Part shown: in pieces, positions 7,318 through 14,402 of the stretch
Numbering within the stretch: the first letter of the stretch is position 1
Layout of the letters: every line of letters begins with the position of its first letter
Position numbers and translations under genes: made by a program
Source: a virus
Length of the DNA stretch: 29,125 bases
Reading direction: 5' to 3' (one strand)
Virus record (IMG/VR): IMGVR_UViG_3300037847_004625
Coordinates: 6,598 to 35,722 of that record
The notes under the pieces: generated by a model
What the model saw: only the letters and a program-made list of their open reading frames with translations
What the model was told of the DNA's origin: nothing
Databases searched by the model: none

Positions 7318-8152
7318 TACTCCTGATTACATGCTGACGTTCTGTCTTGATAACTTGTTCTTTCTCTTGTCTAACAACATGAAGAGCTGGATTATCTTTA
7401 CTGTCCTCAGCATTAAGATCTACATACTTCTTGCCTTGACCATTGAGTAATCTAAACATAAAACCTTCTCTTCGTAAGAAAGGTGTCTTGTCTTTTGGAA
7501 AGAACTCTGATCCTTGTTCTGCTCCAAAGAAGTATGAGTATGCCCAACCTCTTGGTAGACAGTTTATAATATCTCTGTGATAATGATTAATGTATTCATC
7601 ATTACCTCTAAACTTGAATGCAAACACTTCTGGATCATCCATAAATTGTTTTGCAACATAGTCTAAAGAATTACCATGCCACATCATAATGGATGAGTTA
7701 ACTAATGCTGCAAACTCAAAGTCAGGATCAAAACCAGATACTTTGAATGCTTGTGATTCCCAGTCAATTGGTTTCCAATAACAATATAGCATTGTTAGTT
7801 TGTCCTTGACTGCATAGTCGCACATTGCATCAAAGTCTCTTTGTATCACTGTATCAAGATCAAAGTATATGTTGAGTCCATCACCAGAAATAGATTCATC
7901 AAACAACATCATTTTATTCCACCAACCCCACAGGTTGTAATCATTAACATCAATTATATTGATGCCAGGCATAGCTATTGTTGTTTGATTTGTAAGTAAG
8001 TTAAAATTGTATGGCTTAGAAAAGTTTGCATCTATCTGATTCTTCAGTTGATAGACATGCTCATCTGTATAATATTCTCTTGGATCAAACTCCATTTGGT
8101 ATGGAGATTCAGTATGAACAGTCTTGATGCAATAAATGTTAATACGAGTCAT
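7304..8152 (-). CDS. Glycosyltransferase-like protein, paralogue 3 (DLD motif)
   Basis: The largest of the three paralogues at 282 residues. After an N-terminal strand (MTRINIYCIKT) there is a roughly 25-residue insertion relative to the others, then WWNKMMLFDESI and the metal motif IYFDLDTV with D98 and D100. The downstream block NDEYINHYHRDIINCLP, then YSYFFGAEQG, aligns with the same region of paralogues 1 and 2. The start ATG 8152 lies 14 nt inside the end of the upstream unknown gene. The order large, medium, short along the operon fits serial duplication with trimming, although separate acquisition from a shared marine phage pool is equally possible. Confidence 0.65.
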   Translation of the reverse strand: MTRINIYCIKTVHTESPYQMEFDPREYYTDEHVYQLKNQIDANFSKPYNFNLLTNQTTIAMPGINIIDVNDYNLWGWWNKMMLFDESISGDGLNIYFDLDTVIQRDFDAMCDYAVKDKLTMLYCYWKPIDWESQAFKVSGFDPDFEFAALVNSSIMMWHGNSLDYVAKQFMDDPEVFAFKFRGNDEYINHYHRDIINCLPRGWAYSYFFGAEQGSEFFPKDKTPFLRREGFMFRLLNGQGKKYVDLNAEDSKDNPALHVVRQEKEQVIKTERQHVIRSIEYY

Positions 8153-8549
8153 CTATCCACCGCCTTGTAATAGTCAAATATTCATCCACCTTTGTTTCTT
8201 TCTCTCTGTTTTGATGTATGAGAGCAAGAGGTAGCCAATCTTTACATGCTACCCAATCATGTATTGTATGATGATCACTTATAGTAGAGAATGACAACCA
8301 ATAATTCAAACCATGGTTCTTGAATTGTTTGAAGCTCTTCTCTACTGTAAATGCTCTAATAACATTATCAAATTCAAATGGCAATCTACCAGAAGCATGA
8401 AATTGATCTGGGTTCAAATATGCTTGGTATGTATCATTGTATGTTGTCACTAAGTAATACTTATACTTCTTATTATTGTATAATAATCTAATTGGATTAA
8501 GCTCATCATCTATAGGTTTTTCAAAAAACTTTGGTACCAAATTGGCCAT
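8139..8549 (-). CDS. Unknown 136-residue protein between radical SAM and glycosyltransferase genes
   Basis: Not recognised. The protein is soluble and mixed in character: a basic/aromatic segment NNKKYKYYLVTTYNDTYQAYL around residues 25-45 (quoted in part: KYKYYLVTTY), a histidine cluster SDHHTIHDW around residues 90-98, and a charged C-terminus. No cysteine pair, leader-peptide signature or membrane segment is seen. The start ATG 8549 overlaps the last base of the radical SAM stop codon, so the two are likely translated together. It could be an accessory protein of the radical SAM enzyme or a glycan-pathway protein; nothing decides between these. Confidence 0.6.
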   Translation of the reverse strand: MANLVPKFFEKPIDDELNPIRLLYNNKKYKYYLVTTYNDTYQAYLNPDQFHASGRLPFEFDNVIRAFTVEKSFKQFKNHGLNYWLSFSTISDHHTIHDWVACKDWLPLALIHQNREKETKVDEYLTITRRWIDDSY

Positions 8550-9478
8550 TAGTAGCCACCTTCATTTGCTACAATGTGGGCGGGAAGCGGAGCGACTCTA
8601 AATCCTTCCGTAATTCTTCCTCTGCGAGTTTGCTCCATGAATGGGTAAAGCCTAGTGTCCATATGACTATCCCAATCCGCAATTTTAATCCACAGACCGC
8701 TTCTGTGTAGCGCTTTTCCAACTGAATCCGGGTTAAGGGGGAACATAAATGTATCCGGTTCAACATGTTGGCCATAAATTGGTTTCTCCTTCCATGAGTT
8801 GATATAGTCTACTGATAGACCATAATGTTCTGCACACATCTGAATCATGTCATCCATGCTCCAGTTGTCTACACTCTCTAATAAATACCTTCCATGTTGG
8901 CCAACGTTTTTGAAGCGTATCATAGCATGGTCAATATTCTTTTGTTTAAACAAATGCAACAATCTACTTGGTGCATCATCATTGATACCTTTACATAATA
9001 TAGTTCCTGTGTCAACAATAAACTTACAGTCTCTTATATTTTCAAGAGCCATAACCTTTTGTTTGGCACATCTCAATTCATCAATAGCCTCATACCAGTC
9101 ATCATTATCAACACCGTTCAATGACAAATAAACGTGCGATAACTTAGCCTCTCTGAGACTACGAGTATACCTTATACTAGCCAATTTCAGTCCATTAGTC
9201 AACAGGGTACAACGATGCCCTGCCTTTCTGATCCTGACTATTATGTCGGTAAGATCATTCCTCATGGTAGGTTCAGCTCCCATGATTCTGATCATAGTTC
9301 TTTTTGGGAATCTATTGATCGTATTTATCAATTTATCAATGTCCATGTCAGGAATATCTCTATTAGGAATATAACAATTTTGACATGTCATATTACACTG
9401 ATGAGTTACATCTGCAGTGACATCTGTAAAGTGATTATCTTCCGGATCTAGTTCATAGTATCCTGGTAAGTTTGTCAT
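8549..9478 (-). CDS. Radical SAM enzyme
   Basis: A 309-residue radical S-adenosylmethionine protein. The iron-sulfur ligand motif CxxxCxxC is at C28, C32 and C35 (CNMTCQNCY). MGAEPT at residues 66-71 is a variant of the SAM-binding GGEPT motif, and TLLTNGLKL follows at the expected strand. The C-terminal part has no cluster of cysteines, so an auxiliary-cluster SPASM domain seems absent. I start it at ATG 9478, preceded by GAGGA with 6 nt spacing, rather than at the TTG 9499 seven codons upstream. It overlaps the end of the oxygenase gene by 26 nt. The reaction is unknown. The stretch encoding the C-terminus (about 8581-8760) is markedly richer in G+C than its surroundings. Confidence 0.85.
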   Translation of the reverse strand: MTNLPGYYELDPEDNHFTDVTADVTHQCNMTCQNCYIPNRDIPDMDIDKLINTINRFPKRTMIRIMGAEPTMRNDLTDIIVRIRKAGHRCTLLTNGLKLASIRYTRSLREAKLSHVYLSLNGVDNDDWYEAIDELRCAKQKVMALENIRDCKFIVDTGTILCKGINDDAPSRLLHLFKQKNIDHAMIRFKNVGQHGRYLLESVDNWSMDDMIQMCAEHYGLSVDYINSWKEKPIYGQHVEPDTFMFPLNPDSVGKALHRSGLWIKIADWDSHMDTRLYPFMEQTRRGRITEGFRVAPLPAHIVANEGGY

Positions 9479-10034
9479 ACGCTTCCTCAGTGTATTCAAA
9501 ATTAGCTAGTATTGCAATCCTTACCATATCAGACTTATGGTAAGAAGCGTGAGGATAACTTGGGTTAACAAAATAAACTTCACCAACGTCAATGTCTATT
9601 GTCTCCACTTTACCTTTTTGTACATCATTCCAACTCTTTGCAACTTTAAGTGTTATAGGATCTGATATAGGACATAACAAGTTATATGTGTTTGGAGGAT
9701 CCATATGATATTCTAAATGGTGTCCAGGATCCATCATTGCAAATCTATGATTACTTGACTCAAATCCTGAGTGTATTGATATCTCTTCAGTATGAATTTG
9801 ATTATAAAATTCACCTAGTTCGTATACTTGTTCTCCTGTACTAACACCAGCAACTGCATGCTCATGTCTATGCTCTGCAGTCTTTTCACCAGACAAATTC
9901 ATAGGATCATCCGCTAAAGAATGGTATATAAATAAATTATGTGTAATGAGTTCTGGTGTCAATGAGCCAAGTTTTATGGCAGAAGGTAGCTTTCTATTCC
10001 TGCCATGTAGTCTCAATTCATCTTTTTTACTCAT
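9453..10034 (-). CDS. 2OG-Fe(II) oxygenase / aspartyl-asparaginyl hydroxylase-like protein
   Basis: A 193-residue cupin-type protein with a plausible iron site: HMD at residues 110-112 (H110, D112) and H162 in NPSYPHASYH, with R172 ten residues later as the 2OG-binding arginine. The strand VYFVNPSYPHASYH matches the family's second-ligand region. This contrasts with the HxN protein at 3057, which lacks the acid. It is the first gene of the minus-strand island (ATG 10034) and has a poor ribosome site. Its upstream region is shared with the divergent plus-strand operon and holds a TATAAT-like box on the minus strand. The substrate is unknown; hydroxylation of a protein side chain or a small molecule is possible. 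Confidence 0.65.
   Translation of the reverse strand: MSKKDELRLHGRNRKLPSAIKLGSLTPELITHNLFIYHSLADDPMNLSGEKTAEHRHEHAVAGVSTGEQVYELGEFYNQIHTEEISIHSGFESSNHRFAMMDPGHHLEYHMDPPNTYNLLCPISDPITLKVAKSWNDVQKGKVETIDIDVGEVYFVNPSYPHASYHKSDMVRIAILANFEYTEEAYDKLTRIL
9927..9934 (+). promoter_or_regulatory. Possible late promoter inside antisense gene
   Basis: An exact TATAAATA on the + strand within the minus-strand oxygenase gene, 167 nt before the first gene of the rightward operon. If used, it would transcribe antisense to the oxygenase 5' end. It may be a chance match in AT-rich DNA. Confidence 0.2.
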
Positions 10035-10056
10035 AATGTGACCATTTCATTGTTAT

Positions 10057-10064
10057 TATAAATA
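10057..10064 (+). promoter_or_regulatory. T4-type late promoter for the small-virion-protein/neck operon
   Basis: An exact TATAAATA in the 59-nt divergent intergenic region. With T4 spacing (-13 to -6), transcription would start at about 10070, leaving a 24-nt leader that contains the ribosome site AGGAG ahead of ATG 10094. The same bases read ATTATA, i.e. TATAAT on the minus strand (10055-10060), which could serve the divergent oxygenase operon. Confidence 0.65.
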
Positions 10065-10093
10065 TATTTAGCTAAGTAATTTAGGAGCACATA

Positions 10094-10429
10094 ATGGCAA
10101 CAAAGGCAAATATTGTAATCGAACAAGGTGCAAGTTTCTCTACAGATATTGATATTACAGATGCTGCTGGTGCTCGTGTTGACTTGAGTAATTATACAGC
10201 AAACTCACAAATAAGAAAACATTTTTCTTCAACAAATGCTGCAGCTACTTTCACTTGTTCTACTGGTGGTACAAATGGAACTGTAACAATGGCTTTGACA
10301 TATGATGTTACAGCTAATATTACAGATGGCAGATATGTGTATGATCTTACTTTACTTAACACAAGTTCAAATACAAAGATAAGAGCTGTTGAAGGAATAG
10401 TAACAGTTTCACCAAGGGTTACTCAATGA
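10094..10429 (+). CDS. Small virion-type beta protein
   Basis: A 111-residue protein that opens the rightward structural operon. The sequence looks like a single beta-sandwich (Ig-like) domain: alternating strands IVIEQGASFSTDIDIT, SNYTANSQIRKH, GTVTMALTYD and GRYVYDLTLL. Proteins starting with this wording (IxQGxSFxxxIxI...GxxxDLSxYTA) are common near baseplate/neck genes of marine myophages and are annotated as structural; that is from memory of the family, not a search. AGGAG precedes ATG 10094. Its stop overlaps the next start as ATGA. Confidence 0.7.
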   Translation: MATKANIVIEQGASFSTDIDITDAAGARVDLSNYTANSQIRKHFSSTNAAATFTCSTGGTNGTVTMALTYDVTANITDGRYVYDLTLLNTSSNTKIRAVEGIVTVSPRVTQ

Positions 10430-10620
10430 CAAAGATATTAGAGAACAATCTTAACACATTGACATTGTATGGCAATCCTGTATCAGGATCAGCTAACAGG
10501 TTGTCTGCTTGTGAAGATGTTCAAGAAAGCACATTAGCTAATGGAGCTATCTTAGTTTATAGTTCAAATGAGAAGAAGTATATTCTTCAAGAAGATACAT
10601 CGGATGGTGGTGAATATTAA
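10426..10620 (+). CDS. Small tail-module protein A
   Basis: A 64-residue protein. The C-terminal half carries a module also present in the next gene: a DV motif (CEDVQEST), then ANGAILVYSSNEKKYI, then an acidic end DGGEY. This resembles the D-V-x(n)-NGxVLxY module repeated in many phage tail-fibre and tail-associated proteins. It starts at ATG 10426 within the stop of the preceding gene. The final codons for DGGEY contain a GGTGGTGA stretch that can act as the ribosome site for the next gene. Confidence 0.6.
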   Translation: MTKILENNLNTLTLYGNPVSGSANRLSACEDVQESTLANGAILVYSSNEKKYILQEDTSDGGEY

Positions 10621-10898
10621 TGGGAGTCACAATTGCAATAAGTGGCAATACAAAACCTACTCCGTTACATGCAAACGGCGCCCCGCTGGCAAATGTTGCA
10701 GCTGGAACAATACATCTGGCTAACACAACATTGAAACAAAAATTAGTTATGCCAACAAAGGTTGTAAGAAGAGTAGATGACTTTGCTGATGTTGATACAA
10801 GTAGTGTGAGCAATGGACAAATAATTAGATACATATCTGCAAACGACACTTTTATAGCTACTAATAGAAATGTCGAGTTAGACGGAGGAGAATATTAG
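10620..10898 (+). CDS. Small tail-module protein B
   Basis: A 92-residue protein. The N-terminal half is unlike protein A (TIAISGNTKPTPLHANGAPL), while the C-terminal half repeats its module: VDDFADVDTSS, then SNGQIIRYISANDTFI, ending LDGGEY. The start ATG 10620 shares its A with the upstream TAA. The C-terminal DGGEY codons (GGAGGAGAA) form the ribosome site for the next gene. A tail or baseplate accessory role is inferred from the module and from its place just before the neck genes. Confidence 0.6.
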   Translation: MGVTIAISGNTKPTPLHANGAPLANVAAGTIHLANTTLKQKLVMPTKVVRRVDDFADVDTSSVSNGQIIRYISANDTFIATNRNVELDGGEY

Positions 10899-11524
10899 TG
10901 GCCATTCAGATTAAACGTAGTACCAATACTGCAACACCAACTACTCTTGAGTTTGGTGAACTTGCTTGGTCTGGTAATGGTGATGTAGTTTATATTGGTA
11001 ATGGAAGTGCTGTTGTTGCAGTTGCTGGTAGAAGAGTAACAGGAACACTTACAGCTAACCAAGCTATTGTAGTAGATAGTAATAGTTTTATAGACGAAAT
11101 AAAAACTGGAGGTTTGACACTCACAACTTCTGGTACAGCTAACACAAAGATTGTTGGTTTAGTTGCAAATGTTGAGTTAGCTAATTCAACAACTATAGCA
11201 ACATCAACTGCTGTAAAGAACTATGTTGATGAGAATGCAGTCACTGGAGGATCAACTCAACTGAATGGTTTGACAGATGTCACTATAACTGATAGACAAC
11301 AAAGTGACTTCATGATGGCATCAAACACAACTCACGTTAGAAATGTAACTGTAGCTGGAGGTGTCACAGCAACTGCTAATGATACAGTAGTAACATTCAA
11401 TTGTGTCAACTCTTCAGCTGACTTTCTTTCTGGAGCAAACTTACAGTTTACAACGGCATTCAAAGATGGTGACGGAAACAGATTACAAATACTATACGCC
11501 AATGGCGATGCGGCCTGGGGGTAA
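10898..11524 (+). CDS. Virion structural (tail/fibre-like) protein, GTG start
   Basis: A 208-residue protein starting at GTG 10898, which shares its G with the upstream TAG and follows GGAGGAG. The opening IQIKRSTNTATPTTLEFGELAWSG (quoted: IQIKRST, LEFGELAWS) is the phrase that begins many T4-like marine phage tail/fibre proteins. The middle is rich in T, A, V and N, as in beta-structured fibre shafts. LNGLTDVTITDRQQSDFMM around residues 124-142 is the L-x-DLTDV-type module related to that in the two small upstream proteins. It is short for a fibre and lacks an obvious receptor-binding tip, so it may be a head- or baseplate-attached short fibre piece. Confidence 0.65.
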   Translation: MAIQIKRSTNTATPTTLEFGELAWSGNGDVVYIGNGSAVVAVAGRRVTGTLTANQAIVVDSNSFIDEIKTGGLTLTTSGTANTKIVGLVANVELANSTTIATSTAVKNYVDENAVTGGSTQLNGLTDVTITDRQQSDFMMASNTTHVRNVTVAGGVTATANDTVVTFNCVNSSADFLSGANLQFTTAFKDGDGNRLQILYANGDAAWG

Positions 11525-11527
11525 CAA

Positions 11528-12271
11528 ATGGCAGTACCAAGTTCAAGATCTACCTTCAAAGAGTTATGTCTTAGAAGGTTAGGTAAACCAGTCATAGAGA
11601 TTAATGTTGATGATGATCAAGTAGAGGATCGTATAGATCAAGCTCTACTTTATTATCAAGACTATCACTTTGATGGGTCACAAAAATTATTTCTTAAACA
11701 TGCAGTTACACAAGATGATAAAGACAATGGTTACATATCAATATCCAATAGTAATGTTATTGGTATAATTGATATCTTTGATATTGGTGATGCATTGAGT
11801 ACAAACAACTTATTCAACATAAGATATCAAATTGCATTAAATGATTTGTATGACTTATCAAGATATGACTTAGTTCCATTCTATATGAACTTCCAGAACA
11901 TAAGATTCATAGAAGAGATATTAGTTGGTAAACAACCATTGAGATTCAACAGGCATGTCAATAGACTACATATTGATATGGATTGGGATAAGCTAGAAGT
12001 AGGACAGTTCTTAGTTGCTCACGTGTATGAAAAAGTAGATGGTGATACGTATACTGATATATGGGGTGACAGATGGTTAGCTGAATATGCTACATGCTTA
12101 ATAAAATACCAGTGGGGATCTAACCTAAGTAAGTTTACAGGAATGCAACTGCCAGGAGGTGTACAATTCAACGGAGCTGATATTTTGTCTCAAGCACAAC
12201 AAGAAAAAGATAGACTTGAACAAGAAATGATCAGTTCTTACTCTCTACCAGTTCACGATATGACAGGTTAA
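11528..12271 (+). CDS. 13: Neck protein gp13
   Basis: A 247-residue homologue of the T4 neck protein gp13, which with gp14 closes the packaged head and joins it to the tail. It is recognised by the N-terminal helix-turn pattern (STFKELCLRRLGKPVIEINVD quoted in part: ELCLRRLGKPVIEI), followed by the VEDRIDQALLYYQDYHFDG block and a late WLAEYATCLIKYQWGSNLSKF block, all typical of marine T4-like gp13. Its order before gp14, gp15 and the terminase genes confirms the call. It is shorter than T4 gp13 (about 309 residues), as usual in this group. It begins 3 nt after the preceding stop and ends one base before gp14. Confidence 0.85.
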   Translation: MAVPSSRSTFKELCLRRLGKPVIEINVDDDQVEDRIDQALLYYQDYHFDGSQKLFLKHAVTQDDKDNGYISISNSNVIGIIDIFDIGDALSTNNLFNIRYQIALNDLYDLSRYDLVPFYMNFQNIRFIEEILVGKQPLRFNRHVNRLHIDMDWDKLEVGQFLVAHVYEKVDGDTYTDIWGDRWLAEYATCLIKYQWGSNLSKFTGMQLPGGVQFNGADILSQAQQEKDRLEQEMISSYSLPVHDMTG

Positions 12272-12272
12272 T

Positions 12273-13052
12273 ATGTCTATAACAAACGGAGTCACGAGTA
12301 CATACTTCAATAAGTTTGCTCATCATGGTGAGCAAAATCTTATAGCTGATCTCGTTATCGAGTCAATTGCTATATATGGTATTGATGTAGGTTACCTTAC
12401 TAAGAAGTATACTTCAGAAGGATTTGATGAGTTGTATACTGAAGAGGATCTTGCATTATTTGATACTGTAAGAGATGTTGCAATGTACATAAGAAACGTT
12501 GATGGCTTTGAAGGTGAAGGTGATTTCTTATCTAAGTTTGGATTAGAGATAAGAGATTCAATGACTCTGTCTGTAGCAAGAAGATCTTTTGAAACTGAAG
12601 TAGAAGCATTAGATAATATATCAAGACCTAGAGAAGGTGACTTGATATTCTTTCCTCTCAACGAAAAACTTTATGAGATCAAGTTTGTTGAACACGAACC
12701 AGTGTTCTATCAAATGGGTGCATTACAATTCTATGATTGTAGAGTAGAACTATTTGAGTATTCTAATGAAAGATTTAGAACTGGTGTAACAGCTATTGAT
12801 GAACTTGAAACAAAACTATCACTTGATGTATATCAAGAAGTTCAACTACTTGCAGAAGATGATGAACCATTGTTTACTGAAGATGGATACAGATTACTTT
12901 CTGAAGAAGAAGATGCATCTGATGATAGTGCTGATGCTGATAGAGATTATGATACAATAACAGATGCAGAGAATGTATTCTTAGAGACAGAAGCTGATGC
13001 AATTATAGACTTTAGTGATGCTGATCCATTCAGTGAGGGTGGTAGGTTCTAA
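12273..13052 (+). CDS. 14: Neck protein gp14
   Basis: A 259-residue gp14-type neck protein, the partner of gp13 in the head-to-tail connector. The diagnostic part is the N-terminal two-thirds: YFNKFAHHGEQNLIADLVIES, quoted in part as HHGEQNLIADLV, and DALD/SRPREGDLIFFPLNEKLYEIKFVEHEPVFYQMG, quoted as PREGDLIFFPL and FVEHEPVFYQMG. The last 60 residues are strongly acidic and low in complexity (EEEDASDDSADADRDYD), unlike T4 gp14, and are probably disordered; a TEDG/LLSEEE motif there resembles short acidic repeats in other marine phage structural proteins. The stop overlaps the gp15 ATG by one base. Confidence 0.85.
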   Translation: MSITNGVTSTYFNKFAHHGEQNLIADLVIESIAIYGIDVGYLTKKYTSEGFDELYTEEDLALFDTVRDVAMYIRNVDGFEGEGDFLSKFGLEIRDSMTLSVARRSFETEVEALDNISRPREGDLIFFPLNEKLYEIKFVEHEPVFYQMGALQFYDCRVELFEYSNERFRTGVTAIDELETKLSLDVYQEVQLLAEDDEPLFTEDGYRLLSEEEDASDDSADADRDYDTITDAENVFLETEADAIIDFSDADPFSEGGRF

Positions 13053-13948
13053 TGTTTGGCCATCAGTTTTATCATTCTACATTACGTAAGTATGTTATTA
13101 TCTTTGGAACATTGTTCAATGAAATAACATTAACAAGAACAGATAACAATGGTAATCGTGTACAAGATATCAAAGTACCTTTAGCTTATGGACCTCGTGA
13201 TAAAACTATTGCAAGACTTGAACAAGATCCAGATTTAGATAGAGAAGCTGCAATTGTTCTTCCTCGCATGTCATTTGAAATGATAGGCTTGTCGTATGCA
13301 ACTGAACGAAAGTTGAATACTGTAAGAAGAAATGTTGCTGTGCATGATGTAAACAATAAAGACAACTACAGGACAATGTACAATCCTGTACCATATGACA
13401 TAAACTTTGAACTCAATATCTTCTCAAGATACACAGAAGATTCTACTAAAATTATTGAACAAATTATGCCATTCTTTACACCAGAGTTCACTATAACAGC
13501 TACTTTGATTCCAGATATGAACTGGACAATTGATATTCCAGTTGTACTTGAGGCTGTAACAATATCAGATACTTATGAAGCTGACTACCAACAAAGACGC
13601 GCATTGATACATACATTGACTTTTACAATGAAAGGTCAATTGTTTGGACCAGTAACTAAATCAGGATTGATCAAAACAGCAAACACACAATTCTATGTGG
13701 ATACAACAACTAAGTTTGCTAACACCAATCCTGCTAACACTGTACTCAAATCAATTGCAACATCACATTCAAATGGTACTCAATTTACACTTCATTCTAG
13801 AGGAACAATCACACCAGGATTACTGGCAAATGGTTCACCAACTACCAATGCAAGTTTGACAGTGAATACAAGTAGCATACAAGCTAATGATAACTATGAT
13901 TATATAACTAACTTCGAGGAGTTCTTTGATGGTGATGGAACAGGATAG
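13052..13948 (+). CDS. 15: Tail completion / sheath terminator gp15
   Basis: A 298-residue homologue of T4 gp15, the ring that caps the contractile sheath and docks the tail to the neck. It is recognised by the opening GHQFYHSTLRKYVIIFGTLFN, quoted in part as FYHSTLRKYVIIFGTLFN, the IKVPLAYGPRDK block, and the RMSFEMIGLSY and NPVPYDINFELNIFSRY segments. The C-terminal 70 residues are Ser/Thr/Asn-rich and look like an added extension. It lies between gp14 and gp16, as in T4. It ends 20 nt after the gp16 start. Confidence 0.87.
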   Translation: MFGHQFYHSTLRKYVIIFGTLFNEITLTRTDNNGNRVQDIKVPLAYGPRDKTIARLEQDPDLDREAAIVLPRMSFEMIGLSYATERKLNTVRRNVAVHDVNNKDNYRTMYNPVPYDINFELNIFSRYTEDSTKIIEQIMPFFTPEFTITATLIPDMNWTIDIPVVLEAVTISDTYEADYQQRRALIHTLTFTMKGQLFGPVTKSGLIKTANTQFYVDTTTKFANTNPANTVLKSIATSHSNGTQFTLHSRGTITPGLLANGSPTTNASLTVNTSSIQANDNYDYITNFEEFFDGDGTG

Positions 13949-14402
13949 ACCTTTTAATGCTCACGCTGATCCTATTGCTAATGCTTTGGATATTACTCCT
14001 AATACTGCCCCTCTGTCATTACACTCATCTGAAAAAGCATCCACCCATGTACCAGCCAAAGGGACTGAAACCACCGAAAAAGATATAGAGTATGCAAGAG
14101 AAAATCTTTACCACCTTGCTGAAAGAGGTAGAGATGCATTGGATGGCATACTTGAATTAGCTAATCAATCACAACATCCTAGAGCATATGAGGTTGTTGG
14201 TCAACTCATAAAAACACTTACTGATACAAATGATAAGATTGTTGATATGCAAGCTAAAGCAAAAGATATTTTATCTGATCCAAAAAAAGATGGACCTGAC
14301 AAAGTAACAAACAATCTCTTTGTTGGAACCAATGCTGACTTAACAAAACTTCTAGGTGGAAATGCAAGAGAGCAATTACTAAAAGATGATGATAAACGAT
14401 GA
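13929..14402 (+). CDS. 16: Terminase small subunit gp16
   Basis: A 157-residue small terminase, the DNA-recognition ring that works with gp17 in packaging. The core DIEYARENLYHLAERGRDALDG (quoted: YARENLYHLAERGRDAL) and HPRAYEVVGQLIKTLTDTN (quoted: AYEVVGQLIKTL) form the central coiled-coil helices of the gp16 family. The C-terminal NNLFVGTNADLTKLLGG is the conserved tail motif. I start at ATG 13929, since GAGGAG ends 7 nt upstream; a TTG one codon earlier and an ATG two codons later are in frame. Length is close to T4 gp16 (164 residues). It overlaps gp15 by 20 nt and the next gene by 17 nt. Confidence 0.85.
   Translation: MVMEQDRPFNAHADPIANALDITPNTAPLSLHSSEKASTHVPAKGTETTEKDIEYARENLYHLAERGRDALDGILELANQSQHPRAYEVVGQLIKTLTDTNDKIVDMQAKAKDILSDPKKDGPDKVTNNLFVGTNADLTKLLGGNAREQLLKDDDKR

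Noticed and set aside
10426-10898. One tail gene broken by frameshifts into small pieces
   Set aside because: Each piece has its own overlapping start and ribosome site, and the two junctions are nearly identical, which fits an evolved arrangement better than decay or sequencing error.
11332-11595. 87-residue minus-strand open frame across the 10898 gene/gp13 junction
   Set aside because: It opposes two well-supported genes and shows no coding signal of its own.
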